DNA of 64,000 nucleotides from Coriaria nepalensis (GCA_027186245.1 CP114493.1:3169501-3233500); one strand, 5' to 3'. Positions 13,346 through 25,091 are shown, numbered from the stretch's first letter. Program-made: numbers and translations. Notes: generated by a model not told the origin, from the sequence alone.

Positions 13346-14084
13346 AATGTAATTATGAGAAATAAATAATGATAGGATTAAGTTATACAGGCATAAGAAT
13401 TATATTGACCTATATAGATATGTGTGGGACGTTTGAGAAAATGTGTGGTACATATTGTTCTATTTATTTATTTTTCTATAATAAATGAATATCATTACTT
13501 TTATTTATTAAATATGACTCCTTAAACTTTATCTTTAACATTAAACAAAACTTAAATCCATATAAAACCCTTCAGCTTTAACATTAAACAAAATCTTACC
13601 CTCATAACATAAATGGATTCCAGTCCAATTTAGTCACACAGAAATCATGTCCCGACCTTTAACCTAACCCTACACTTAGAGTTAAAAAAAGCAAGATGAG
13701 TATTTGGATCATAATTTTGAACTGAAATCAATATTTCAGTCCAAATTCATAAAATAAAATAAAATAAAAACAAAAAAGAAAGCAAGATTTTAGTTTGACT
13801 ATTTGGACCAAAATATTGAACTAAATCAAGATTTCGGTCTAATTTAGTCAGAAAAAAATCATGTCATGTCCGGATCGAAATCGTGAGTCCGGTCCAAGAT
13901 TTTGGTCCGGCTTCTCTTTTCTTATTTTTTTTTTTCTATTATCTTGTAAGTATACATCCTAAATAAACATCAAAAAGAAAAAAAATATAATAAGCATCCC
14001 ATAAAGATATCACACATACAAATAAAGATCCCAAATAAACATGACTATTCTTTCGAAATAATGAATATAATATTATGAAGTGTT
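13346..14084. other. Interior of the Mutator-like element between its two genes
   Basis: No coding content was recognised. Several copies of a motif like AAGATTTxGGTCxxA and its variants occur (about 13720-13910), and related words recur at 16270-16390 near the mudrA start. Confidence 0.5.
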
Positions 14085-16140
14085 TCCATTAGGTACTGGT
14101 GAAATTGGATTTCGACAAGTCTTCCCATTGTGTCAAAGACATTTGTAATTACCACATTTTATTCCCTTCCAGTTTGTTCATCGGTTGACGTATACATTTA
14201 TTTTTTGATCTTCCACTTTGTTTATGCACAATGGGTGGGAGAACCATCATTGATCAGATCTTTTCCGCAGTATCTCACTTGTCAAGTGATGGTTCACAAT
14301 AAATTGATTTTATATATGTAGCCTATAATATTTCGTGGAGTAGAATGAATAACATAATGAGTATATACTCACACTTATAGACTTTGCAATTACTATGGCA
14401 TGTGTGCACAAAATTCTATCCATGTCAAACACCCAACATGTGCAATTTTTTCTCATATATAGATAACAACTCTAGTATCATCTTGTGTCACTTCAAACGT
14501 ATCAGCATCCACACTATAACCTTCATTGTCCGACATTCCTCGTCTTTTTCCGAGCAATTTCACTACCTTAGAAGTCCATCGCTTGGTATACTGATTCACT
14601 TCATATATTCTAGTGTTGAACCAAGTCGTCATCATCTTCCTAATACTTTCGAGCAATGCTAAAATTGGGATATTCATACGCATCTTCCAGTGCAACATTA
14701 TGTGATTTAAATTATTATTTATCATGATGTATTATTTATCATGATGTTGTATCTAAGATCTTGAAAATGAGCTCTAACAAGTGTTTGAAAGCAATATCCT
14801 CCACGACAATGCCACACCAAGATGTGCTCTTCTAATATGAAATAAGTATCTATTGAAAGCTTCTATCATATATGCTTTGGCTGCCGCCTTGAATAGAGAA
14901 GCCATCCACCGCTCATAAAGTTTGACTTGATATTTTGCTTGATGTGCCAAATACATGCACCAAGTTTTCAATTTAAGTGAACACTTTGTATAGCATTTCT
15001 AATACTCTGTACTCAATATAAAACAATCACCAAATTGAGGGTATCAGGTATTATTTCTCAAAGGTTAGTCAAGAACAAAGTCCATTATTCCTCATTCTTT
15101 GAATCGACTATAGCCCATGCTAACGGATATAGTTGCTTGTTATAATCCTATGTTGTTGCAGTTAGAAACCTCCCTCTGTAAATCCCTTTAAAAAAGTCCC
15201 ATCAATACTAATAACCTTTCACATTAACCTAAATCCCTTAATGGATGCCATAAAAGTCATGCAAAAAAATAAAGAAATCTTCCTTCTCCATCTGTCTGAA
15301 TTGCAATTATAGTATTATGATTCACGAGTTTGGTCACGGTAGAGTAGTATAGTAACCATGTGTAGCTATTTTCAGATGTACCCTAAACTAGATCATGTAC
15401 ACTAAGTAATATTTACCCTCATATTATTTTGAGCTAAGCGTTTAATCATTTCTGGAGTAGGACTCTGGTTCCTATCACTAAAACTATTCATCACATGTCA
15501 TCCAATTACCAATGTCGATGCTTGCTAATGATTGCCAATGCTTGTGACATGAGAAGTCTAAACTACATATATATTTGTCATTATAAGTACGAATTTGGAA
15601 AAGTGAACAATCTTTCTTATATCTAGAACAGAGCATCCACTTGTAATTTGAATCTATATAACCAACAACATATGTAGTCTTATCTGACTTCTTCACCTTG
15701 ATTTGAAAATTCCGTCAGATTGCATGCATCTGTAGATGCATATTTAGGTCATTTTTTGAATTAAAGAACTTTAACAAAACTCATCTACACTCCGTTGTGA
15801 AGAAGAAATCAAGAGTACATTACTTCTAATGTCACCGAATACCTGACGTCGCTCTTGAACATGCATACCACTTCTCCCCTTTAGAATCAATGTCACATAT
15901 AATGGAGATGAATTACCCAAACATGTATTATATAAAAACGACTTTATACCTATCTTATTCTCTATAAATATTTGATGAGTGATTGACGATAATAATGACT
16001 TGTATGATATTTTCATACCAAATTCATTAGGATCAATGTAAATAGAATTATAGACGACTTCTAACAAATCACTGACGCTTATGCATGTTTCAACTACAAT
16101 AGCCTTCCATCCTTCTGACCTTTTTGGTATCCAAGATTTT
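14085..16140 (-). pseudogene. mudrA-type MULE transposase, broken
   Basis: Reading from 16140 downward, the N-terminal part contains DLLEVVYNSIYIDPNEF, the usual MULE N-terminal domain. It is followed at 15696-15484 by the DNA-binding domain (YVVGYIDSNYKWMLC...CSLFQIRTYN...CSLDFSCHKH). Near 15200 is the start of the DDE core (ASIKGFRLM, ISIDGTFLKG, with the first catalytic Asp), then MYLAHQAKYQ and LFKAAAKAYMIEAF at 14971-14774. LLESIRKMMTTWFNTR follows at about 14660, and a terminal zinc knuckle of CxxYKC...HNGKTC type lies near 14150-14090. Stops and frameshifts lie between all of these, so no active transposase can be made. Confidence 0.8.
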
Positions 16141-16650
16141 GATGATTTTTAAGTGCCATCATAATCTTTCCATTCCCCATCAAAACATTATACTACGAAT
16201 ACAGATGATGCTATTCCTTAAAAAAATGAGAAATTTAAGATCAACATTTGAAAAAAAAAAAATCTAATAAAAACAAATGCAAGATTTTGGTCTAAGACGG
16301 AAATCATGCTTTGAGATTTCGATCCAGTAAAAATGGACTAGAATCTTGATATCAGTCCAAGATTTCGGTCCATTTTTCACTACGTAGAAATTGATACTGT
16401 AAAGAAATTAAAAGGGATACAAATGCTTACCTTCGTATTCATAACTTCGTCTGAGACTCAAATTAGAAGAGTAAATTGGAGGTTATTCGGAGAATCGGGA
16501 GTAACTCAGAGAGTAAGAGTAAGGTTTTTTTCTTCATCTCTTACATATTGTTGAGAGAAAGAGGAGAGAAATAGAGAAAGAGAGAAGAAAAAAAATAAGA
16601 AATAAGAAAGAAGAGGAGGCAGGTTATTAAGATAATTTCATTATTTTTTT

Positions 16651-16938
16651 TTTCTTAGATTTAAAAGTAAAATAAATTTAAATTAAGATATTTATTTTTT
16701 AAAAAAATCATAAATGATCTATGTATTTGGGAGAAGGGCGAATAGCTGATCTATGTATTTTTTATTGAGCTTCAAATTACGAAGTTCGTCTGGAAATTAT
16801 AAATGCAAAGATGTGGCAGAGTTGGTGTTCGCGTTAAGATTCCCGACGCGTTTAATCAAGGAAAGAAACATATAGGGCCACCTTGGCATGTGTAGTAGGG
16901 GAGCATATTCAATCCGTGTTTGCTCCCTCCATGTCTGT
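16651..16938. other. AT-rich spacer right of the Mutator-like element
   Basis: The words GATCTATGTATTTxGG and GATCTATGTATTTTTTATTG (16717-16770) are repeated within 40 bp and look like the end of another small transposon. No gene was seen. Confidence 0.35.
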
Positions 16939-16989
16939 CCTTATAATAACATCTAGCTATTCATTTTGATCCAATGATTAGAGAAGTAT

Positions 16990-16995
16990 CACGTG
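16990..16995. promoter_or_regulatory. G-box CACGTG, first copy
   Basis: A palindromic CACGTG core in the context ATCACGTGACA, the binding core of plant bZIP and bHLH factors. Its effect on GAD is not shown by the sequence. Confidence 0.4.
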
Positions 16996-17281
16996 ACAAG
17001 AAAATGACAAAAACGTAAGCCGACTGAAATATGTCTAATTTATGAGTTGTATTTTTTCATAGTTGTGACTAACATCTCTCTCATTTTCTCTAAATGTTGC
17101 CAAATGACGATGGCCATTGACACCCAGTTTGAATCTGAAATCTGAAGACCGATATTCGATCTGTATGTCAAGAACTTTAGATCAAGTTTCTTGTCCGGAC
17201 CGAGTTCTCAGTCCAGATCGAGTTCCCTATCCTTGTAATAACATCTAGCTATTCATTTTGATCCAATGATTAGAGAAGTAT

Positions 17282-17287
17282 CACGTG
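17282..17287. promoter_or_regulatory. G-box CACGTG, duplicated copy
   Basis: The same core in the same context as the one 292 bp upstream, doubled by the tandem duplication. Confidence 0.4.
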
Positions 17288-17689
17288 ACAAGAAAATGAC
17301 AAAAACGTAAGCCGACTAAAATATGTCTAATTTATGAGTTGTATTTCTTCATAGTTGTGACTAACCTCTCTCTCTTTTTCGCTGAATGTTGGCGAATGAC
17401 GATGGCCATTGACACCTAATTTAAATCTAAAATCTGAATATGAAATCTAGAGACCGATATTCGATCTGTATGTCAAGAACTTTAGATCAAGTTCCTTGTT
17501 CGGACCGAGTTCCCGATCCAGATCGAGTATTCAGTCTAGATAGAAACATGTTACTATCTAAGTTCCCCACATATCAGTCTGTGCTCTGAGACCGAAATCT
17601 CACATTTCAGTCTATGGTCTCAGACCGAGATCTCACATGTCGGTATGTGATCTTAGACTCAAATCTCACATGTAGATCGAGAACTCGGT

Positions 17690-17960
17690 CATGTTTTTAT
17701 CTTTCTAGACCGAGAACTCAGTTTGGACAAAAAATTCGGATTTAGACTGAGAGACATTATATTATATTAGATCTCGATCTGGGAAGGAAAAATGAAAAAC
17801 TCGGTCTGGGAAGAAAGACGAAGAACTCGGGCTAAAAAGGGAGCTCGGTCTATAAAGGAATAAATTAAACTCACTATAGGAAAAGTAAAAGATTTCAGTT
17901 TGAGAAGGAAGCTCAGTCTGTGGAAAAAAAAATTGAACTCAGAATAATTAAAATAAAATA
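17690..17960. repeat. Diverged copy of the GAACTCxGxCTG repeat family
   Basis: CTAGACCGAGAACTCAGT and ACTGAGAGACATTATATTA, then TCTCGATCTGGGAAGG, match the 71-bp units at 22500-22735 and 23336-23622. Further degenerate units (CTCGGTCTGGGAAG, GAAGCTCAGTCTG) follow. The 3' end (TTTTGACGTGTTATGTAAA) matches TTTTGACATGTTACGTAAA at 22750, so the two loci share more than the repeat alone. Confidence 0.7.
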
Positions 17961-18368
17961 ATTCGATTTAAAAATAATTTTGACGTGTTATGTAAAAAAA
18001 AAAGTTATCGATCCTTAAAATATCTTATACGACTTGCATATTAATTTTATAAATTTTCATATTAATCGGTGATAATTTTAATATAATACGTTTTTACCTG
18101 TTAGATCTAGAAAGACGAACCTAATTTAAATAGAGACGGAGGAGAACAGCGGGACTGAATTCCGGTGTAGTAGACGTCCGTTTCACTCTCGCACTACGTG
18201 TTCCATCTCTACCGGGGCGATTAGTTTGGCATTTCTTTTTCCGTTCTTTTTTTCAACTCACTCTTCCTTGTTATATTCCTCATCCCATCTCGATTCCATT
18301 CTCGTTCTCAATTCTCTCTTCTCTCTTCTCTCTAGAAACAGCGAAACAGAAGCGAAGGTAAAAGAAAA
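17961..18368 (+). promoter_or_regulatory. GAD proximal promoter and 5' UTR region
   Basis: The 3' part (18290-18350) is rich in CTCTCTTC runs typical of plant 5' leaders. No clear TATA box could be singled out, and the transcription start is unknown. Confidence 0.35.
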
Positions 18369-21128
18369 ATGGTGTTAACGACGACTACCTCCGAACTGGC
18401 CGAGAATCTTCACTGCACTTTTGCTTCCAGATATGTCCGCGATGTTCTTCCTAAGTAAGTCTTCTTCTTCTTTTTCTTCTTCTTCTTCTGATGATGATAT
18501 GTCGTCGATCTCTGCACAGAAACCCCCTCCTATCTCCATAGAAAACAGGAAATCTGGAATTTGTATAACAGATCAATTTCTAGCTTGTCACTCTTTCCTT
18601 ATTCTGCTATTCGAACAAAAGTTTGGTTCTAGCTGATCGAAATTTGAATTCATTCCTTCAGCTTAAACATCTCTTGATCAGTAAAAATGTTTTTCGGAAA
18701 CAACTGCCAAATCTGAATTTCTTTATCAAATAGCTGATGATGGAAGAATGAATTGATACTGTCTGTACGTAGGTTCAGGATGGGAGAGAAATCGATCCCA
18801 AAGGAAGCAGCGTACCAAGTGATCCACGATGAGTTGATGCTGGATGGGAATGCCAGGTTGAATCTGGCCTCGTTTGTGACTACCTGGATGGAGCCAGAAT
18901 GCGATAAGCTCATCATGGACTCAATCAACAAGAATTATGTCGACATGGATGAGTATCCTGTCACCACTGAGCTTCAGGTTCTTATTATTCATTATTAAAA
19001 CCGTTGAAAGTTAGTTTAGAAAGGTAGAGGGAGTAGGGATCTCTAGTAGTGCTTGCCTGACTCTTAATAATAGGTGTTGTGAATGTTATCAGCACCTTTT
19101 GTGCTCTATTTGCTTGTACCGACATCGCATAGTCGTTGCCAGTTGATGACGTCTTTCTTATCCTTTCTCAATTGTGATTGATTGAAGGAATTTCCGAAAA
19201 CTGTTTGAAAGTAACGTTTTTGCTATAATGGGCGTATGGATGGATAAAAGCTATAATTAGATGGTAAAATGGGTATGGATAAAAGCTGTATTTAGATTAA
19301 GAAGATCTTTCATTTAGATAATTGTTTCGACCAAACTTGAATCTATTGAAACTTTTAAGCTACACAACATAGTCATATCTTTTCACTACATAGCATTAAC
19401 ACATGATCTAATTCCATTTCTGCAGAACCGATGTGTGAATATGATAGCTCACCTCTTTAATGCTCCTGTTGGAGATGATGAAGCAGCAGTCGGTGTGGGA
19501 ACCGTGGGATCATCAGAGGCTATAATGCTGGCTGGACTTGCTTTTAAAAGGAAATGGCAGCACAAGAGAAAAGAAGAGGGAAAACCCTATGACAAACCCA
19601 ACATAGTTACTGGTGCTAATGTTCAGGTCCATCTGACTGCCAGTTTATATATCCGTGCATATCGAAGATGAATCTTATACAAGCACAATGACCATTTAAA
19701 ATGTTTCAACCAAATATTATGAGATTGATTCAGTTAGTTTAAACTTTAAAGTCTCTAGCTTCATTGATCTGTAAATATTTCACATGTAATTCAGGTGTGC
19801 TGGGAGAAGTTTGCTAGGTACTTCGAGGTCGAGCTAAAGGAAGTGAAGCTGTCCGAGGGATATTATGTGATGGACCCTAAGAAAGCAGTCGAACTAGTAG
19901 ATGAGAACACTATCTGTGTTGCGGCCATTTTAGGATCAACATTGACAGGAGAGTTTGAAGATGTGAAACTCCTTAATTATCTACTCACTGAGAAGAATAA
20001 GGAGACAGGTTGGGACACCCCAATTCATGTTGATGCTGCTAGTGGAGGGTTTATAGCTCCATTCATTTATCCAGACCTCGAATGGGATTTCCGTTTACCA
20101 TTAGTGAAAAGCATTAATGTCAGTGGTCATAAGTATGGCCTTGTTTATGCTGGTGTTGGCTGGGTTGTATGGAGGAGTAAGAAGGATTTGCCAGACGAGC
20201 TCGTATTTCACATTAACTATCTTGGATCTGATCAACCTACTTTTACCCTCAACTTTTCAAAAGGTACATGTATATATTTTATATATATATATATATAAAG
20301 AGTACATATGATAATAAATTCTTAAGTCTAAGCTATATCTACAAATTTGATGCATCACCTATTGGACTTGAATTCAAATAAATCCTTCATTTTATTTTTT
20401 TCTTGCCTGTTAATTTCTTGACATTTTTTTTGACAAATTATTTTTTCTACAGGTTCCAGTCAAATAATTGCTCAATATTATCAGTTTATACGTCTTGGCT
20501 TTGAGGTAACTAATTTTCATTATCAAATTTTCTTATAAGGAAGTCTTGAAAAAGACGTGATGTCTCAAGAAACTCCCTTTATTCTTTTTTCTTTTCCTTC
20601 CTTTCTATATGAGTGTGGTCATCTTGATATTGATCATGTATATACAAGGGTTACAAGAACATCATGGAGAACTGCAGGGAAAATGCAAGAATACTAAAGG
20701 ACGGACTTGAAAAATTGGGCCGGTTTGAGATCCTCTCCAAAGATATCGGAGTGCCACTTGTAACCTTCTCCCTGAAAGACAGCAGCAAACACACGGTTTT
20801 CGAGATAGCGGAGAATCTAAGAAGGTTTGGCTGGATTGTCCCAGCATATACAATGCCGGCTAATGCAGAACACATTGCTGTGTTAAGGGTGGTGATTAGG
20901 GAGGACTTTAGCCATGGATTGGCTGAGAGACTTATCTCGGATATTGGAATAGTCCTCAAGGAAATAGATGATTTACCAAGCAGAATCTCTGTCAAGTCTG
21001 CTCATGTACTCGCAGCTAGTGGTGAGGAAGAAACACATGTGAAGAAGAAGAGTGTGATTGAGATTCAACGGGAGGTAACTAGTTATTGGAAGAGGTTTGT
21101 GGATGGGAAGAAAACAGGGGCCTGCTAG
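18369..21128 (+). CDS. GAD: Glutamate decarboxylase, six exons, complete
   Basis: This is a cytosolic PLP enzyme that converts glutamate to GABA and CO2. Exons are 18369-18454, 18773-18977, 19426-19626, 19795-20263, 20453-20505 and 20649-21128. All introns are GT...AG and the joined frame is open for 497 residues, the usual plant GAD length (about 500). It starts [21 protein letters not shown], the normal family start. The fold carries [17 protein letters not shown] (PLP-phosphate site), [13 protein letters not shown] (PLP-ring Asp) and INVSGHKYG, in which Lys277 is the Schiff-base residue by family position. The last 30 residues hold [19 protein letters not shown], the basic, Trp-containing calmodulin-binding tail of plant GADs (Trp485). 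Ca2+/calmodulin activation is therefore expected. No disabling change was seen. Which GAD paralogue it is cannot be decided here. Confidence 0.97.
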
Positions 21129-21400
21129 AGATGCTTTCCATCATCTGTGTCTTTGTCTGTTGACTATGCATTATGCAAACTTTGTATCTTTGATTTTAAG
21201 ATTTGCTTGCTTCCCTTTTTTTTTTGGTATTATTCTCTCATATGTTTTTGTTCTCACATGTTATGTGAAATGCTTGAACCTCCAACCTATTTGAATATGC
21301 TTTTTTGAGTTTTGGTTCTCCCTTTTGAATCTGCAAGCATAGAAGCCTCCATACCTACTAAAGAATTAAATTGCTTGACTTTATTAATCGGTAATGCTGT
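21129..21400 (+). other. GAD 3' UTR and downstream spacer
   Basis: T-rich sequence (TTTGTATCTTTGATTTTAAG, TGTTTTTGTTCTC) as usual in plant 3' UTRs. No clear poly(A) signal was chosen and nothing else is recognisable. Confidence 0.4.
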
Positions 21401-21425
21401 ACATATATAGCCATAGGTAAGGCTA
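21401..21425. repeat. Left copy of a 25-bp direct repeat flanking the copia fragment
   Basis: ACATATATAGCCATAGGTAA then GGCTA. The right copy at 25485-25509 differs at one base (CCAA for CCAT). The retroelement coding sequence lies between the two. Confidence 0.85.
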
Positions 21426-22394
21426 CTTAGAAGCCTCATGTTTTATTTTTGTTATACACCGCAAAATCGACGTTCCATCAATAATGACGATTTCGTTATG
21501 TAGTAACTAGAATCACGTATAGTTGATTGGCTTTGTTAACAAGTCAACGAGTTGATCAATAAAGCTTATATGGGAGACAAAAACAAGACCTTTCGCAATA
21601 AGATCCCGAATAAAATGAACATCAATGGCAATATGTTCCATGTGGTAATGGTTGACCGGATTCAGATAGAGTTGAGTAGCATCAATGTTGTCACAAAATA
21701 AAGTGGGGGATTGTGGAAGAGGAATAGAAGGTAAGGTGAACCAATTTCGAATCCATTGAAGTTCCGTTGAGGCACAAGCCAATGCATGATATTCAGCCTC
21801 TGTGAAAGAGCGAGCAATAACTCGTTATTTACGAGTGCCCCATGCAATTGGATTAGGACCAAGAAAGATAATAAAAGTAGAAGTAGAAGACCGATCATCT
21901 GGATTGCTGGCCCAGTTAGCATCGGAATATGCCATAACATCAAAGGAAAATGAGCGGCATAGAAGAAGACCATGAGATAGTGTACCCTTTAAATATCGTA
22001 GGAGACATTTGGCAGCTACCCAATGATTAGTGCATTGTTGTTGCATGAATTGTGTTTGTCGATTGACCAAAAATGCAATATCTGAGTGAGTGAGAGTCAA
22101 GTATTGAAGTGCCCCCAATTAGTTGACAGTAAGCAATCACATCACTTAAAGGATCATCGGTAACTTTCGTCAAGTTGGGTTTGTTAGACATTGGGTTGTG
22201 AAGAGGCCGAGCACCCTCCATATGATGGCGATGTAGAATTTTAGAAATGTAATTGTGTTGACTCAATAACGTGCCTTCGGAATAAGGAATAACTTCCATG
22301 CCAATAAAATAAGTTAAAGGGTCGAGATGTTTGTGTAAACCCTCTCAAACTTGAACAGCCGATAGTTGATAGGCAAATAAATTATTGAAACAGT
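21426..22394 (-). pseudogene. Ty1/copia reverse transcriptase C-terminal and RNase H fragment
   Basis: Reading from 22394 down, YFIGMEVIPY...LLSQHNYISKIL (RT thumb side) is followed by YCQLIGxLQYLTLTHSDIAF, then CLLRYLKGTLSHGLLL. Next come the RNase H motifs MAYSDANWAS and RRSxTxxFIIFLGPNPIAW, then EFQWIRNW...LFCDNIDAxQLxLNPVxHxxMEHIAIDVHFIRD, ending VDLLTKPI. Several frame changes break the frame. Its N-terminal continuation lies at 25484-25098, beyond an insertion. With no LTRs in view, it is a dead partial copy. Confidence 0.85.
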
Positions 22395-22499
22395 ATCATT
22401 CTTTGGAAAAAAAAAGGGATATATATATATACAGTAAAATCCACAAGTATCTAAAGTATGTTTATATATAAACTCAGTTATGTTTATGTCCTTCTAGAC

Positions 22500-22735
22500 C
22501 GAGAACTCAGTCTAGACCGGGAACTCAGATCGAGAGACATTATATTAGGTCTTGGTCTGAAAAAGAAGAAAGAGTTCTAGGTTTGGATCAGGAACTTAGA
22601 CCGAAAGATGTTATATTAGGTCTTAGTTTCGGAAAGAACAAAAAATCATTGGTCTGAACCGGGAACTCAGACCGAGAGACAGTGTATTAGGTCTCGATCT
22701 GAGAAGGAAAAGTACTCGGTCTAGGAAAAGTGCTC
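22500..22735. repeat. 71-bp tandem repeat, block 1 (about three units)
   Basis: GAACTxAG starts recur at 22521, 22593 and 22663 (spacing 72 and 70). Each is followed by AxxGAxAGAxxTTxTATTAGGTCT and a G/A-rich stretch such as GGAAAGAA. There is no reading frame through it. Confidence 0.85.
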
Positions 22736-23335
22736 AATTCGGAGGTGCTTTTGACATGTTACGTAAATATATATATATATAAAGCCTATCAATAGTGAAA
22801 CCGCCGCCGCTTCACTGGCAACAATTATGCAGCAGTGTTCTTTTAATGAAATTACACCACCTCCTGCTTCGGTTAAATACACGTCAACCTAAGAATGCCA
22901 TGTTTCAAAGCTAAACTATCAGGAGTATTACCCATTTTGAATAGGGTCGTGTAAAATTTCTTAAAGTAGACATTCATCTATTTCAATAAGAAAGTACGCT
23001 TCCTCTCTCTCTCGTTGGTTCCTTGCTCCATTTTAGAAACAAATCGTGGATTAAGCAAGATCATAATAGAGGCACAAGTGTGACAAGCTAGTTAATAACT
23101 AAGTAAGTATCTAACTTCTACCTGTTTAAGTTATAGGCATGAGTTACTTACATCATGCATTAGCATACGCTATAATGATTGCTAGGAAATTTCATAGCAA
23201 TTGGAGGTTAATAAGAATATGAAGCTGATAAGTAGAATATTTAAGTTGAATATGATTAATGAAGTTTGCTGGGTTTAAGTTGTAATCTAAGAAGGAACTA
23301 ACCAAAATAGAAAATCCAAAAAGGAAGAAAGAGAA

Positions 23336-23622
23336 CTCGATCTGGATAGGGAATTCAGACCAAGAGATATTATATTAGGTCTCGATCTAGGAAGGAAGAA
23401 AGAGTCTTCGGTCTGGATCGGGAACTCAGACTAAGAGACATTATGTTAGGTCTCAGTTTAGGAAGGAAGAACAAGTCCTCAATCTGGATCGGGAACTCAG
23501 ACTGAGAGAAGTTATATTAGGTCTCGGTCTGGGAAGGAAGAATAAGTCCTTGGTCTGGATCAGGAACTCAGATTGAGAGACGTTATATTAGGTCTCGGTC
23601 TGGGAAGGAAGAAAATAGTTGG
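23336..23622. repeat. 71-bp tandem repeat, block 2 (four units)
   Basis: Units begin at GAAxTCAGA at 23351, 23422, 23493 and 23564, spaced exactly 71 bp. The core is ATTATATTAGGTCTCGGTCT then GGGAAGGAAGAA. Units differ at a few positions. Confidence 0.95.
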
Positions 23623-25091
23623 AAATAGATTCCTGAAAAATAAATAAAAAATGCTTAGTGAGACAAACTAACTAAATAGAAAAGTTTATAGAAAATTAAT
23701 CTTTTATTAAACTTAGTTAGTTTTTTAATTATATAGGCAAACAACAGACTCAATATTCATGAACTACACAATCCCTAAAGGAAAGTTTGGAATGCAACTA
23801 AGTACATATCTCACCTACAATATAGAACATATTTTCCAAAATTTGATGAGTGGTTGAATTGATTGACTGCTAAGATGATCATGTTGCTACAACAATCATC
23901 ATGAATTGAGTGACTCTTATGAATGTTAAATTAGCTACGGATTATTGATTCCTAAATTTCACAAAAGCATATGTTTGTACATGAATTATGTACATTTACC
24001 TCATATCTGTATTAGGAAATTGTGGGCAATAAGTGGAATAAAATATGAAGTAAGAAAGGAAACCTCTCGAAGGAAACACATGTCTTGAAGAGAGGGATAA
24101 TGAAAGTTAAATATCACACTAACCCTTGGGTGGGTTAAGACCCAATGAAGCGAGGGTTGTGATAAGTTATACAAAAAAGAAATAAGAGCAGTAAGTACAA
24201 ATCTCACTTATAATATGAAAGTTGTTTTGAAACGCGATGAGATATGTTTTAATAATTGCATGGTTGCTCATATATGGATTGATTGATAGTCATGAAATGA
24301 TTGATTTTGATGAGTGCTAAAATTGTTATAATCATTGTTATATAAATTCTTGAACAACATATGCACTTATAAGTATCATGTCAATTTACCTCATATTTCA
24401 TATTGAGAAATTAAGAGGTGCATGAGATAGAAAGAAATGAGATAAAGTAAGATATGTTGTACCAACTCTCAAAAGAAGGGCGTGAGACTCAATGAAAGGG
24501 GGATTAGATGCATGCGCGAGGCATAAAAATGAAAGGATCATAGTTAAGTTCGGATTGATCGCTCCTCCGGCTTTCCTTTGGTCGAGCGCTCAAGAAAAGA
24601 AAAAGTAAGAAAGTATAAGAAAGAGTAAGAAAGATGCATGTAGTAATCTTTATTAAGAGTATAAGTCTAAGATTATCATATGTTACATGCATCATACATC
24701 ACATGCATTCACAATTGTTTTGTGAGATATATTTGTACTTGTTGAGTGAAAGCTCATGTCTTACGTCTCATATTATAGGTACTAAGGGTAAGTCAATAAT
24801 TTAGTTACCCAAACATGGTTGCCGAGGAAATGCGATGATGGCGGAGGCGGTAGTGGTACCAGGACTGAAGTAATGTAAACTTCCGCTTTGAAATTGTAAA
24901 AAGTAATAGTCATAAATATTTTGTGCATTGTGAAGATTTGAGTAATGTTTTGAGAACCTTTTTAAGAATGTTTTAAAAGCTTATAGTCGACACGTGCAAA
25001 ATGAATAATAATATGTTAGCCATATTTCCTTTGTATGACAGTCCGAACGACGCATGCTTAATTTTGCCAGTATTTAGGAAATTTGAGTTGA
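23623..25091. other. Interior of the 2.7-kb insertion, no gene seen
   Basis: Two related words recur (CTCATATxTGTATTAGGAAATTG near 24001 and CTCATATTTCATATTGAGAAATTA near 24390), suggesting an internal diverged duplication of about 390 bp. No coding frame with family resemblance was found. Confidence 0.45.

Larger units (their letters stand above)
10100..16650. mobile_element. Decayed Mutator-like element with Ulp1-protease and mudrA genes
   Basis: The block contains a DUF1985/Ulp1 gene on + and a mudrA-type transposase on -, arranged tail to tail. The outer left end (GGAAAATACCAATTAACCCT at about 10107) has the typical look of a MULE terminus. The complement of the right end near 16620-16645 (AAATTATCTTAATAACCTGC) resembles it. 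Both termini are followed inward by long pyrimidine-rich stretches (10220-10350 on +, 16515-16620 on -), which would be degenerate long inverted repeats. Stops and frameshifts break both genes, so the element is not autonomous. I could not fix the exact ends or a 9-bp target duplication by eye. Confidence 0.65.
16939..17529. repeat. 292-bp tandem duplication upstream of GAD
   Basis: Unit 1 (16939-17230) and unit 2 (17231 to about 17529) share nearly every base: CCTTxTAATAACATCTAGCT..., then GAAGTATCACGTGACAAGAA, ending in GGACCGAGTTC...CAGATCGAGT. Unit 2 has one insertion of about 12 bp (a repeated AATCTGAAAT-like word) and scattered substitutions. It lies 0.8-1.4 kb upstream of the GAD start. 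Confidence 0.9.
22401..25091. mobile_element. 2.7-kb insertion inside the copia RT
   Basis: Copia RT coding sequence stops on both sides at the word ATCATT (22395-22400 and 25092-25097). The protein resumes after exactly the shared codons: VYVDNLLIMRND on the right side, NDTVSIIYLPI on the left. That is the signature of an insertion with a 6-bp target duplication. The inserted DNA is AT-rich, carries two blocks of 71-bp repeats, and near 24735-24800 has GAGTGAAAGCTCATGTCTTACG, an LTR-like word. No long reading frame and no terminal inverted repeats were seen, so its class is unknown. Confidence 0.65.

Noticed and set aside
23336..23622. The regular 71-bp repeats as a CRISPR-like array.
   Set aside because: The repeats are contiguous with no unique spacers, and the window is plant nuclear DNA.
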